A stretch of DNA of 64,000 bases from Notospermus geniculatus (lineage: Eukaryota; Nemertea; Pilidiophora; Heteronemertea; Lineidae), in assembly GCA_002633025.1 (NCBI GenBank), contig NMRB01000832.1, positions 136,490 to 200,489 of the forward strand, in the 5' to 3' direction. The notes below the pieces were generated by a model, which saw nothing but the letters and a program-made list of their open reading frames with translations, was not told the DNA's origin and made no database searches. The translations under genes and the position numbers were made by a program. This document shows, in pieces, positions 41,798-53,465 of the stretch (position 1 is the stretch's first letter; the number at the start of each line of letters is the position of its first letter).

Positions 41798-42145
41798 CTG
41801 ACGAAACACGAAGTACGAAATTGGACTTCATTTCCATGACGTAATGTACGGTACATGTATTTCAGGAGATGGTTGGTACCACAAACATGCAAGAGCGTCT
41901 TTCAGCACATGACGTATAGATCGATAGAGTTACGGTGTATTTTAAACTTTGAAATTTTTCTTTCGTTTCCACTTCGTAGACACGAAATGTAAAAATTCAA
42001 GATGCACCATAACTCTCCCGGTCTTACATGATATGCTAAAAGACGCACTGGCAGCAGTGACATTGTGGTACCAACCATCTGCAGAAATACATTAGGTTCT
42101 GGAAATGAAGTTGAATTTCGTATTTCGTACTTCGTTTTTCGTCAG
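41798..42145. mobile_element. fold-back MITE with CTGACGAAA termini
   Basis: CTGACGAAACACGAAGTACG at the left mirrors CGTACTTCGTTTTTCGTCAG; long arms include GGAGATGGTTGGTACCA and AAGAGCGTCTTTCAGCA. It ends exactly at an N and a C-run (42146-42170). A half copy is at 48382-48576. Confidence 0.8.
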
Positions 42146-43642
42146 NCCCCCCACCGCCTCCCCCCCCCCACGAGCATGCAAAGTTGCTGCCAATTTGTAA
42201 GTTGTTCAGGCACCACTCTGCAAACCCACAACTGCAGTGACCGACGCAGAGTCGGAAACTTTCAAAACGAACTGCAAGATGCGGCAGGTCATTCTGAAGT
42301 CTCGTTTTCGATGAAAGTCCACCTGTCATGTTTCAACAGTTCGAGATATTCGACGATCGTTGGTCGGATGAACTCGGATGGTATTCGACGATGTACTCGG
42401 ATGGTATTCGACGATGTAAACACCGGAGATTTGTTGAGTCAGATATTTCTCTATTCGAGTCATGACAATTCGCTCAAGTGGACTTCGACATCGTCAGGAT
42501 CGAGATGACGTGAATTTGAATAAATTATGTTAATTTACATGTCGATGATTACGTATTCGTGTGTCCTACGACTTCTGTACCTTGATCGGCGGCCTCCCCG
42601 TCTCCTGAGCGTACGGCAAGCTCTGGGGTTGTGGATGCAGTGTCTACGGTAGGCGGTCATCATAAAGGCTATTGTGCTTCGTTTTCGCCGGCTAAGAACT
42701 GGTCCATCTCTGTCGATCCCTAGAAAATACGACCCAAAGTTTTTGTCAGTCCGTGGCCTCGATGGCACGTGGAGCCATCTTGGATTCAACCAATGTTTCC
42801 TCCAGCGTCGGCTGACTTCGCATCTCTTCTCTCGGACGGGTTTCCATCCTCGTCAAATTAAGAATATTCTATTCGTCTACGCGAATAACAATCCTACGAT
42901 CATTCCTCGGTGTGCATTTATTAGGATTTTTTGCACACTCCGCCGCTCTGATGTGTGCCTGAGCCATAAAAATGGAGATAGTACGCCTTTGCCTATGCAG
43001 GCCAGGACGGTGACGACCGGAAGGTTCAGCGTCGTCGATTTCAATGTCTAGAAACAGGAAATGGAACTCAGTAACCACAGTAATACTTGTAGCAGACGCC
43101 ATGTGACCAGAATGGAACTGGGAATGATTCACATGCCATGTTAGGCCCCTAGACGTTTTGGAGCAAGTTTACATTGCATGAACCAAGCATTTTTGGGAGA
43201 AAACAATGTGTATCTTTGTGATTCTTTCCCAGTTCTTTATATGATGAATGTGGAGGTATTGGTCGGGAAAAAGCAAAGAGTGGGGTTCTGTGTTCATTTT
43301 GGTTCCCGAAGCCGCCGCTAGGTCTAGAAGGCTTCGGTAAACTGGCTGCCATCTTTGCGGCATAAAAGTTGTCGCGGATCTATTTATAGATCATTATGTT
43401 GACATCACGGGATATTTTTAGAATGGGGTACCCGTAGCCACGTCGTGGGTGCTGAATGTAGGCCTAGCCTAATCGAACGTGCAGAATTGCGCGGAATGAC
43501 AACACCGATGAAGTTTCTTGATGAGAATGTTCGTATGTGTTGCAGATCTGTATTAAAAGCTCAAAATCATCGCCATTTTTTTGACCGGGGGAGAATGAAA
43601 TTTTTCTGGAAAGTGGATTCCTACAGTAACGTCATCAATGAA
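42146..43642. other. no firm gene
   Basis: Minus-strand frames at 42535-42789 and 42869-43132 are Arg-rich and unrecognised. A palindromic repeat (GTTCCCGAAGCCGCCGCTAG / CTAGAAGGCTTCGG) lies at 43303-43345. Confidence 0.35.
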
Positions 43643-44230
43643 ATGGTCCATGGACCATGTGCTCGCCCGTTTGAACATAATAGTGTAATGACAGAGAGAG
43701 GTGTCAGTTATGAGCAATCTGGGTCAAGTCATTCCCAAGTTGCAGGTCTTCAATGATTTTGGGGTTATGCCACCTGGCGGCTATATTGGATGTCCGATCG
43801 GGCCAAAACTTCACATGCACATAAAGGTCATCTAGAAGGAGCCACATAGCACATTTGAGCGCTCTGGGTCACGTCGTTCCTGAGTTATAGCACATTTGAT
43901 GACTTTCGGGTTACGCCACCTGGCGGCCATATTGGAAGTTTAATCAGGCCGAAATTTGACGTGCTTGTAAAGGTCATCAAGAGGGAGGTAAATATCAAGT
44001 TTGAGCAATCTGGGTCAAACCGTTCCTGAGTTTTAGCACTTGGATGATTTTCAGGTTACGCCACCTGGCGGCCATATTGGATGTCCGATCGGGCCGAAAC
44101 TCGGTATTTTTGAAGGTACCCTTCTAATACACGTTTATGCAAGATATGAAGACTCTCAGTCAAATAATTAAGAACTGCGGCTGGTTCGTTACTTTTATCG
44201 AACTTTGACCTCTGTGACCTTGAAAAGTAG
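43643..44230 (+). repeat. tandem A/B repeat array, second locus
   Basis: A-B-A order with units near 43709, 43860 and 44004, preceded by ATGGTCCATGGACCATGTGC and followed by a GGTCAAGGTCACA-type region. Very similar to 26074-26690. Confidence 0.75.
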
Positions 44231-44555
44231 GTCAAACCAAAAACCCGTTAAATAAAATGATATTTATTTTGTTTAAGTGGCTATATATATGTTATCATAC
44301 ATGTAGGTGGGCTTTTTTTGGCACATTGCCAAATTCATGAAAGGTCAAGGTCATTTACAGACGTCAAGGTTATACCCAATTTTCAGCGTTTTTGCACTGT
44401 CAGTCACTAATCTGAAGTTTATTGCATGGGCTACATACGTAGTGGCTAGAGTTGATCATAGTTACAAAAGTCTTCTGTTGATAGCCTATGGCTGGTCGCG
44501 GCAAAAGGATATAATCACCGACCGGGAATAATAGCGGATATCGACGCGGAGTTAT

Positions 44556-45553
44556 TTATAAGGATGAGAAGAGTAGCGAAGTCAGTCTACGTGGAGAAAA
44601 ACTGGCTGAAGGAGGGAAGGAAATAATGTGATCAAAAAGGACAACAATTGAGAAGCTTTGATACAAAACGCTCCACATCCATTTCATCACTTTGCCCAAA
44701 CGAGATTTTTTAATTCAATAATAAAATTCAATCATAAAATTTCACGTGCTTATAAATTACGATAATGATACAAAGTGACAGAATGAAGGTGCGACTAAAA
44801 CGACAATTTCGAATATAATACATGTACCTGCATGCAGGCTTCAAACTAATACATTGTATTGTAGAATATACCTCAATTCAACTTTGATAAAAATGGATAT
44901 GGAGCGTTTTGCATCTAATACACCGATTTCACAACTCAAAGCGATCACAGCACCCCTACTTTGGCCAGCCATTTCCGGTGTAATTCCTAGGCGCGAGGTT
45001 AGTTTTTAACCTGACCACCAGGAGTGAGGTAATCTCGATCTAGGAAATATTTACCTCACTCCTGGTGGTGAGCTTGAAAATCAATCTCACTCCTAGGAAT
45101 TACACCTGGAGGCGAGGTAAACCGGAAATGGCCGTTACATACTGCTACTAGGGGCGCTGTGATCGCTGCGAGTTGTGAAATCGGTGTATTCTTATTCAGG
45201 CCCAGTTGCACTTTATTTTGGTGTCAGAACCAGACATTTAAATGTCTGCTTATACGAAGTACAGTTAGTGGCTGGTTGTTTTACTGCTATACTGTAGTCT
45301 TCCAGGTGATGGTTGTCCAGAGAAAAGTTGCACACTGCTATTCATTAGGATCTCTTTTTCTTAAATGATGGTTAACCAAAAACTTACCGACGATTTCTGA
45401 ACTCTCCGCATTCTCGGAAGAATCGAAGGTGCTAATGCTGCCTGTTTCGGTGTCAATTTTTACGTCTCTTCGCCTGCGGTGTGGTCTCGCTGTGATGGCC
45501 TCAAACGCCAAAATGCAAAGGAGGCAGATTACTAGTATTTTGGTGGAATCCAT
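44556..45553 (-). CDS. candidate small secreted peptide precursor (two exons)
   Basis: Exon a (45553 down to 45388) starts ATG two bases after a TTATATTTTCAG acceptor, so a 5' UTR exon probably precedes it. It encodes MDSTKILVICLLCILAFEAI and TA, a typical signal peptide, then RPHRRRRD, a basic cleavage-like site, and an acidic Ser/Thr-rich segment (SISTFDSSENAESSEIV). It ends in phase 1 before GTAAGT. Exon b (44605-44556) follows a strong pyrimidine-tract acceptor (TTCCTTCCCTCCTTCAG), continues in phase as ASFSPRRLTSLLFSSL and stops with TAA. The total is 71 residues. An AATAAA lies on the minus strand near 44265. The layout suits a peptide hormone, antimicrobial or other secreted precursor; no family is recognised. 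A MITE (44920-45187) sits in the intron. Exon b is less certain than exon a. Confidence 0.5.
44920..45187. mobile_element. long-arm fold-back element
   Basis: ACACCGATTTCACAACTC and GAGTTGTGAAATCGGTGT bound nested arms: GCGATCACAGC, GGCCAnnCATTTCCGGT, GTAATTCCTAGG, CACCAGGAGTGAGGTAA. The whole 268 bp can fold into a single hairpin. Confidence 0.75.
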
Positions 45554-45669
45554 GGCTGAAAATATAACATCAAGAAACGTGTCGAAAATTGTTTTAATAC
45601 ATGGTCAAGAAAGCTGCTTTTTGCGACGTCCGTTGCCTTGGCTTTACCTGAAAACGCTAGACAGCTCTG

Positions 45670-46331
45670 TAGTTTGGTTCCCGAACCCACCGCTAGGGCT
45701 ATGAGGGTTCGGTATTGGCTTCTGAGCATTTCCTTTTATGGCGTTACTATTTTTAGAATCACTATGTAAACATAGGCACGTGGTTGGCAAATGTCACAAA
45801 GTGAATTCAACATGTTCAAGGGAAAAGCCTAATGTTTTCGGCCGGGAACGCAACCATCGAGAAGCGGAGAAGTTTATTTGATTCAGAGGCTGGTAAAAAC
45901 GACAAACTTGCTGAATTGTTGGTGAAATTCGGCGGTGACCTGTGCATGCATGCTGTGTGTTGTAGGCACTGCGTACATATCATGTGCAGAAAAGGTCGGG
46001 GAAAGCGTTATGCTCTCGAAAAGGCATTCAAGGCAAATTGTGTTGCTTCTGCAGAAAGACTCAAACGGTGTGCCAGGTCACCAACAACCAAACCCCTAAG
46101 AAAATTCGGTTGGAGATTCTCTCGTTGACGTCGCATAATGTATTCCACCATTTTGTGTACTAACTGATCACCTGATAACGGCGTGGGTTGGAGAGCACTC
46201 CCTTGCGGTTGGAGAGTGTCTCGTGACGTCAGACACCTGTCTCGTGACGTCAGACACCAGAAATCTCGGTGCGGCCAGAAGCCAATACCGAACCCTCATA
46301 GCCCTAGCGGTGGGTTCGGGAACCAAACTAT
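45670..46331. mobile_element. 662-bp element with ~55-bp inverted ends and internal ORF
   Basis: AGTTTGGTTCCCGAACCCAC at the left continues for about 53 bp as an essentially perfect inverse of the right end. ACAGCTCTG flanks both sides (45661-45669, 46332-46340), a 9-bp direct repeat that would fit Mutator-like or, if 8 bp, hAT/P-type insertion. The interior includes a 98-codon frame. Confidence 0.8.
45832..46128 (+). CDS. 98-aa Cys/Lys-rich protein inside the element at 45670
   Basis: Starts MFSAGNATIEKRRSLFDSEA, contains LCMHAVCCRHCVHIMC (five Cys and two His) and ends in a basic tail (KRCARSPTTKPLRK). Spacing is loosely like an N-terminal zinc-binding domain of transposon-associated proteins. 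Only this domain is present. Whether it is expressed is unknown. Confidence 0.4.
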   Translation: MFSAGNATIEKRRSLFDSEAGKNDKLAELLVKFGGDLCMHAVCCRHCVHIMCRKGRGKRYALEKAFKANCVASAERLKRCARSPTTKPLRKFGWRFSR

Positions 46332-46658
46332 ACAGCTCTGGAACAAATTTTTAGACCACCTCTGGTTGACTCACTCATTTTCCGTTAAAATAGGTCCCAC
46401 AAACTCTCCAATCATTCTGTATGTACTGATTTGTTGTGTTGGTTAAATTGCTAAAACTTCACCAAGACAATATCAAACATTGAAATTGACTTCCCATACG
46501 GTAATGAAGAAACAATGGAGCTGTTAAAAGGACCTTGTCAAAAGTTCAGACTGAAAGGAAGGACATGAAGTGCATAATATATCCATTTTACATAATCAAA
46601 CCTAAATCGTACGAGCAGCGTTTAAAGCATCTTCGGGACTTTATGCTTATAAATGTAA

Positions 46659-46793
46659 TAGCGAGTTTTTGCAAAGCCCCCGAAACGCCAACGCGAACGC
46701 CAATCGCATTGTTCGATGCCATGAAGAGAGCACCGAAAAAAGGATATACGTTCGCGCGTCGGCGTTTCGGGAGTTTTGCGAAAACAACTCCCT
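46659..46793. mobile_element. GAGTTTTnGCAAAGC MITE, copy 2
   Basis: Same inverted ends and inner GCCAACGCGAACG arms as 31700-31828, with a CAATCGCATTGTTCGATG centre. Confidence 0.7.
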
Positions 46794-47003
46794 AATTACA
46801 GTTGAAGCTCTGTTTGTGCAGGGTACATGTAGTTAGTGTATTGGAAAACAATGTGGCATAAATGGGTGAATAAGACTTTTTGTGGGACCTATCTAAAGGG
46901 AAATGAGTGGAAATAACAGAGGTGGTCTAATAATTTTTTCCAGAGCTGTACATGTGTGTAAAATCATCTTTTTTCTCAGCGGACACCGTCTCAGACTGAT
47001 CTA

Positions 47004-47159
47004 AAGCCGCCCATACACGGCGCAATATTATTGCACAATATGGGGCCCAAATGGGTGGTCCTGTGCTTCTAGCATGATAGTTAGAAGAAAGATTGACAAT
47101 AATATTGCCCATTGTGATCCTCATATTGTGCTATAATATTGATTGTGTATGGGCAGCTT
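47004..47159. mobile_element. MITE with AGCCGCCCATACAC termini
   Basis: AAGCCGCCCATACACGG mirrors TGTGTATGGGCAGCTT; inner arms CAATATTATTGCACAATATG also pair. Confidence 0.75.
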
Positions 47160-47830
47160 ACGGGGGATAATATCCTGGGTATCGGTGGACAGAATATGGG
47201 CGGTAAATGCATTGTAGAACATCAAAGCAAACATGATTTTCTTCCCTTGATTATGACTTCTCAATATTCTTTTCAAGATTATTGAATTAGGTAAGGTAAC
47301 TGCACCCAACACGTGCTGAGGTGAATTGGGAATCAAGGCGGCACAAGACTGGCGACCACAATGATGTGAATAAGTCACCAAAATACAACGAAAAGAATTA
47401 TGGTTTTGTTTAAACAGGAAACGCGTTTTAGAAGAGCATTATGTCTGACATCCTAGTTATTGATAGGCCTACATTGTAGGCTACCATAGTAAGAGATGAA
47501 AAGCTCAATGGAATTGTCAATGATAGTTTGATCTGTTCAACCGATAACCGATCAATTTACAATTCGATAGCAGTTTTTCTTCTCCAGAGATGAACAGTTC
47601 ATCAAAGAAAACCCGGTCACTTGTGTGTTAAGACTGAACATCTCACCATGCTTCAAATAGTGGAAAGTTAGGCCTATGTCGAGTGATATAGGCTACACAG
47701 TAGGCCTGTCTATTCGATGAAAAAAAGTAGCCACGCCCGCAAGCAGTAGGCCAGCCCTCAATCTTCCATTCTGTCGAAGATGTTTGATCTGCCCCAACAT
47801 CCACAATGGTGATGACTTGCAGTGATTTAA

Positions 47831-48135
47831 AGGTGCACTAGTTCGAATTGTAAACATTACGGTTTGTTTATTTACATGATGGTTGATTATAATAGTTACT
47901 TTTCCTCGGACAGGTGGCAGCACTGTGTATACCAAAACATTTAATTTAATGTTATCTATTTTTATATCGATCTTGATAAATATTCTTGTACTGAAATATG
48001 TTTATGATTTTACGCTCAAAAACAAACAAAAAGTTGTGAAAGGCGAGATTTAATTCGATTTTATCTGATTTGTTAGTACCACAAGTTGACAATAGGTGGC
48101 ACACAGTAATGTTTACAATTCGAACTAGAGCAGCT
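47831..48135. mobile_element. TTAA-flanked MITE
   Basis: AGGTGCACTAGTTCGAATTG at the left mirrors CAATTCGAACTAGAGCAGCT at the right, arms extending through TAAACATTAC. TTAA flanks both ends, as in piggyBac-type insertion. Interior is A/T-rich and non-coding. Confidence 0.75.
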
Positions 48136-48381
48136 TTAAAATAAATGGTGGCAGTGGCCGCCATAATCGAAGCGCCACCAAAATCGACAGGTTTGTCTAG
48201 TTACCCAACCCGACAGCAACATCCACACCAAAAATGGTGATGATTGGCCTTGGCGTTCTTGAGTGAATGCGCGGAATGCAAATTGTGCAGATGGACAGAC
48301 AGACACACTCCGCGCAAGACGAAAAAATATCGTTGTAAATGCAGAGAATAATTGACAATAAATAAATACCGCTACAACCGC

Positions 48382-48576
48382 TTCCACTTCGTATAGCTAC
48401 GAAGTGGAAATTTAAAAATACTAGGCGCACCAAAACTCTCTCGGTCTCACATGAAATGCTGAAAGACGCTCCGGCAGCAGGGATATTTTATGGTACCAAC
48501 CATCTCCTGAAATACATTAGATCATGGAAATGAAGTCGAATTTCGTATTTCGTACTTCGTATTTCGTATTTCGTCA
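48382..48576. repeat. half copy of the CTGACGAAA fold-back
   Basis: Matches the right arm of 41798-42145 (GGTACCAACCATCT, GAATTTCGTATTTCGTACTT), preceded by its own small hairpin CCACTTCGTA / TACGAAGTGG. Confidence 0.7.
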
Positions 48577-48927
48577 GGTTTGCGAAAACTCACGAATAAT
48601 TAATTATTTTTACGATCGACAAAGACGCGATGACCGCGGTATAACCCGGCCATGAATGACACACCCGTCATCAGGAAAGTTTCAACCTAAGTAAACTTTA
48701 TTTGATTATTTGATTATTTCAAGTGTTTACCGATTGTTCTAAGGCCTTCACCTCAATATCCGTCCACATTCTATAAGCACATTAAAACACTACACAATTC
48801 AATGAAGTACAGATATCCTGGCTCCAGTCCTGGTTCAAATGACAGGCGATTGGTTGACACGTAACTGCCAAGTGGTGAATGTTTCAATTGTAAAAAATGT
48901 CTTGCTCATTTTTAAATCTGTAAGACT

Positions 48928-49116
48928 TAGGAGCTGTCAGTGAGTATTGACCAATAGGTGTCACTTCGGCCCAATTCAAGGCATCTTGGAGGAATAAAAC
49001 CTAGCGGACCCATTCATTCTTGATCGAGCACCAATCACGTGGATTTTCCTGTGTATTGGTCCGCTAGAACTCTGCCGCCATCATCTTTTGACAATACGCG
49101 CGGCTGACTGCTCCTA
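48928..49116. mobile_element. ATAGGAGC MITE, copy 2
   Basis: Same termini and interior blocks as 6034-6204, with an extra AGGAATAAAACC segment. Confidence 0.7.
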
Positions 49117-49348
49117 TTCATTGTGCACAATGGCACTCTAAAACAGAGAAGTCGTTTGTCTACTACACTGTATGTAATTGTAATTAAACATTCTTTATAA
49201 AACAAAATTTGTTTTTGTTAAATAAAACTTTTTAACAGGAATGCATTCGTTTGTTCAAAGAACATTAAAATCATGTAAAATTAAAACGATATGGACGCAA
49301 AGTGCCAAACCAACAAAAACACGGAGAGGAAATCAGGAACAAATCTGT

Positions 49349-49423
49349 TAGTCTCGTGCCACCAGACTCTTGCAATTTCTGACGTCCTCGGAGTATGACC
49401 GAGGGGCTGGTTGCGCGAGACTA
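49349..49423. mobile_element. 75-bp deletion derivative of the TAGTCTCG element
   Basis: Carries both ends of 30688-31152 in inverse order (TAGTCTCGTGCCACCAGACT and CTGGTTGCGCGAGACTA) joined almost directly. Confidence 0.8.
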
Positions 49424-50521
49424 CAACCTAGCGGCGAGGCGGATCTCCTAGATGGATTTTGTCTTTCGGTACTGCACTCTTGTAAAAGTAATGAAATAAA
49501 AATCGGCAGGTACCCGACGTAATTGTATATCAGATGAGATGGGACTCTAAATAATCATCTCAATCTCCGAAGTTTGTACCTGATGGGTATGGAGACGTTT
49601 CGTGGCCCGACTGAGGTGCTTATATCAAATTATACACTGTCTGCACCACGAGTGAATTATACTTCAATGGTTGATCCCTGTTAACCTGAACCAGCAAATA
49701 CCTGCAGTTCTAGCTTACAGCCTGTTAGCATCATGTTTTAACATCCTGTTAACAGGATTCTAACATCCTGTTAACAGCCTGTTACAAGCCTACTGACACG
49801 GTGTTAACCCTTTCGGTCCTAACTAAAAGTGAAAAGTGTACATTTCGTAACATGAATTTCTGATGTCGCTACAAAAACGCGCCTAGCTCCCAAAATTTGC
49901 AACCAAAACTGGCGACAAGGCACTCATTCTGGAGGCAACTAAATGGACCACGACCTCATGCAGGCTTGCTTCTTCCAAAATGTCTGTGAGAGAAACAGGC
50001 CAGAGCCGAAGATGCAAGTTGTGAGGAATTAGTCGCCTTCGGCCTACGTTTTCGTCTGGTTGCCAATCTTTAAACGTCTATATATCGATAACCGTTACTC
50101 CTACGAGTCTGAAAATTGGTCAAAGTAAAGCTACCTTTTTCTCCTCTTTCTTTTGGCGCAAGTTGCGTCGTCGTAGCTGCTTCCGTTCCGGAGATATAGC
50201 CATTTTGTCACAACAAGTCAGATTTGCACTTTGGAGTTTGTCACTAGACCCCGGGACAAACGTTAAAACGCAATTTAGCAGGCTGTGTCTTTCAGTGAGT
50301 TCTTTGCCCCAAGCAGGCGCACGGACTAAGTTTTCGGCTCTCTGAAGAGCGATAACTTGAAAACAGGATCAAACACCATCTTTCTTGAAGCTCGAGCCAA
50401 ATAAAGATGGCTGCTAACGCTAACACCAACATGCAGGCGGCTCTGACCTCTTGAAAGTTTAACACCGCCTTAACCACTTAGTGGTTAAAATTTCTAAATT
50501 CTACCACAATCAGAATACTTT
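49424..50521. other. no recognised gene
   Basis: A short tandem stretch of TAACATCCTGTTAACAG variants lies at about 49737-49800. No exon or RNA gene is supported. Confidence 0.4.
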
Positions 50522-50660
50522 ATTATGGTTTCCGATCTCAAGATCGGAAACCATATTGTGTTTGGTCATGCTGTCTGTCTGTGTGTGTGTCTGTGTGTGA
50601 TTCTGTTCAGTCTGTCACACCTGTAACTTTGCTCCTGCAAGAGCTACAGACCCGGAAATG
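50522..50660. repeat. palindromic dinucleotide repeat (as at 13237-13383)
   Basis: TATGGTTTCCGATCTCAAGA / TCGGAAACCATA palindrome, then GT/CTGT microsatellite and TCTGTCACACCTGTAACTTT. Confidence 0.75.
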
Positions 50661-51719
50661 TTACCTACCCCCAGGTAACATGACCCGAGCTACAATATGG
50701 AATGAAAATTTCCGGTCTCTGATACCTGGATTATGGTGAAATCGATATATCGAGAGTTGAGATTTTGTCTGTCACACTTTTGTTTCTTGAATAACTTGTC
50801 TCCAAGGCTAGGTAGAGCACTAGTAACAAGTTCCTTCCCTATGTTTATGACCCTCCAGTGTCAGCATCATAATGATATTGATATATCAAATTTGATATTT
50901 CGACATATCGGGAGATCTGCCACAGTAAGCGACTTGAAACTGATATCACAACATCATAGCTCATCCACGGATGTTATTGCAAGTGAAATTTTCAGTTTGC
51001 CCCTGCTCGGTCGCATGATATTTGCTGATATCATGGCGAGATTTGATATTCAAATTTGATAACTTGACATAAGTCAGAATCTGGTGATGGTAGAAGCCTA
51101 AAACCTTCACCTACACCTATGAGCTTTCAGATTACGCAATGACCTTGAAGGTCAGAGGTCAAGGTCAACTAGTTCTAAAGTGCAAACCTGCTCAGAATTT
51201 CAGGATAAAACTAATTGGAAGCCTGAATTAACAATCTCCTATAAGTTTAATCACGGATGCCTGTTCCAGTTACGCAATACTTCTCAAGGTCAGAGGTCAA
51301 GGTCACAGTTAACTAGCTCTACAGTTGTAAACTTCTCATCGGAAACCACTGACATCGCCCCGATGTCCTTTTCTTGTTCACAAAGTGTTCAAAGGAGTAG
51401 TTATTCCGAATAAATTTGGTGAAAACCCCTGGTAAAAACAAGCTTAACAGATTTCACTTTGCTCTGATTAAGTTAACATGTCCTGTAACAGATCCGTTAA
51501 AGGGCCTCTAGAGGCAGCTCGCTATTAGGCTACTAACAGTACTTCTACTATGCAACAGGTGGCGCTAGCAACCATTAACTCATGAATTGTGGATCAAATG
51601 TTGACAATGATGATATTTTGCTTTAAAAATGATGCCCAAGTTGGATCCTCATGCCACCAATTCTGTGTTAGTAATCCTTTAACACCATCTGTTACGGAAG
51701 CTGTTTTTAATAGTAGGCC
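50661..51719. other. no recognised gene
   Basis: GGTCAGAGGTCAAGGTCA occurs twice (about 51150 and 51290), similar to the A/B repeat flanks. Palindromic GATATATCAAATTTGATAT-like stretches occur near 50880. Confidence 0.4.
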
Positions 51720-51886
51720 TAAACATAAAGTCGTCTCCGAATTTCGCAAATTTTCGACCCCAATCGGGGTCTTCCTCAGGCACTTCTTTCTAGTAGAGAT
51801 CCCAGAAGTGAATCTCTACTAAGTGCCTGAGGAAGACGCCGGTTGGGGTCGGAAATTTGCGAAATTCGGAGACGACTTTATGTTTA
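51720..51886. repeat. long hairpin with hammerhead-like core, H2
   Basis: TAAACATAAAGTCGTCTCCG pairs with its inverse at the far end; core as in H1 but outer arms unrelated. The left arm, read on the minus strand, has CTGAGGA, a GACCCC/GGGGTC stem, GAA, an AATTT/AAATT stem, then C. Confidence 0.75.
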
Positions 51887-53284
51887 CTAACATTTTGTGT
51901 GTCGTTTTTGTGCTCTATGTTGTCGCTGTTTTTAACAGATCTGTAACATTACATGCAGCAGTGTTACACCGCTGTTTGTCTCGAGGTTATAGGCCTAACT
52001 GGTGGTTAGTGTTACAAATCTGTGACAGATCTGTTGCACTATAAGGCCAAAAAAATTGTCTGTTTCTTGTCCAGCAACTCAGCAGAAATTGATGCGAGCA
52101 TGCGAATTTTTAAAAATTTTCCAATAATTTTTTTTCATTTATCTTCAACGATGAGGGGAAATATTACCACTATCTCTCTACATGTTTAAAGCACAAGGTT
52201 CATGAAAAATCAATATTCAATAATTTCAAGTGATGAAGCATTTCTATGCATTTTATAGAAGGTGCTGCGGAAGTAAAGTGAGAAAAATTTAAATTGGTGA
52301 AAAAAAATTCCGATGCAAAGGGCTCGGGACTGACGCGGGCGCGGACAAGAAACAGATATACTTTTTTTGCCTAAACACCTAACACACACCGAACTCTGAC
52401 CTCACCCAGTGTGTTTTTATTCTGGAACATTTCACTTTATACTCCTTTCACTTGGTACACCGTTTTACTGACAATTTTCAGTGGCATTTCAAGACAGGAC
52501 ACAGGAACAGTGGGGATTTTTGACATCAGTCAGGGATTTTAGCTGAAAAGTGACTCCTATTGATCCCCCTCCCCGCCCACAAACGAACATAATTGCGGCG
52601 GGCATCAACAGTGGCAGGTCACTCATCACTGACCTATTTTACAACTTCCCATCTAAAACGCGGTTAAGTAGACAGAAGTCGTAAGTGCCAGAAAATTTAA
52701 GACGACATAGCCTACTTTACACCTTTTGAAATAACTTTTACGGCCACTTTCTTTGTCACGTAAGTGTGCTGTATTGGCAATGTTCCGCTTTGTACACGCG
52801 TCATAGAGAACCTGGGAGGTCCAGGGTTGTCACAGAGGAATGACGGTGAACCTAGACAGACACTAATTAACAAGAAAATGTAGCCAAAAGGTCACAGTCA
52901 GAAAATGCGCCGAGATAGATGTGCGAAAAGCAATCAAGGCCATGAAAGCATTGAAATCGACGAGAATAAGTAGGTTACAATACCGGAGATATCCAGGAGA
53001 TGAATGCAGAATTCGAACGTCTATCATCCGCCGACTTTGGAAAAGTTTAATGATTTATCAGAAGGATGAAACAAAAGAAACTCTCGCGGCTGTTACGAGA
53101 TCTTGCGAGATCAGACAATCCAATTTGTCGAACCTCATTCCCTCTTTTTGTCTTTTTCTTCGCGCATTTTTGCAGCATGACGTTATCCAGACAGAAGACG
53201 ATCGATAATGCTCGGGGCGGATGCGACACCGGGCAAGAGAATATTTTAGCCTGATACAGGCAGAATCCTCATCAAAATACACGT
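51887..53284. other. no recognised gene
   Basis: An open frame at 52921-53208 (+) and its minus-strand shadows have no family motif. No inverted repeat is obvious. Confidence 0.4.
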
Positions 53285-53394
53285 ATCTATGAACGATTGG
53301 TTCTCCTTCTTCAGGTTTTACAAGAATTGATGAATCTTTTGTTTATAGAATCGCTGTCGTCTGTCATTGTCTGCTTTTTACTACCGGTATATGT

Positions 53395-53452
53395 ATTCAT
53401 AATAATTATAATTATATTTATATTTATAATTATAATTATACAATGTATTTAT
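53395..53452. repeat. (ATAATT)n-type microsatellite, short
   Basis: AATAATTATAATTATATT-type run ahead of MITE copy 3. Confidence 0.8.
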
Positions 53453-53465
53453 TGCCATACGAACT

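Noticed and set aside
42535-43132. Arg-rich minus-strand frames as one gene
   Set aside because: Frames do not join in phase by clear splice sites and match no known family.
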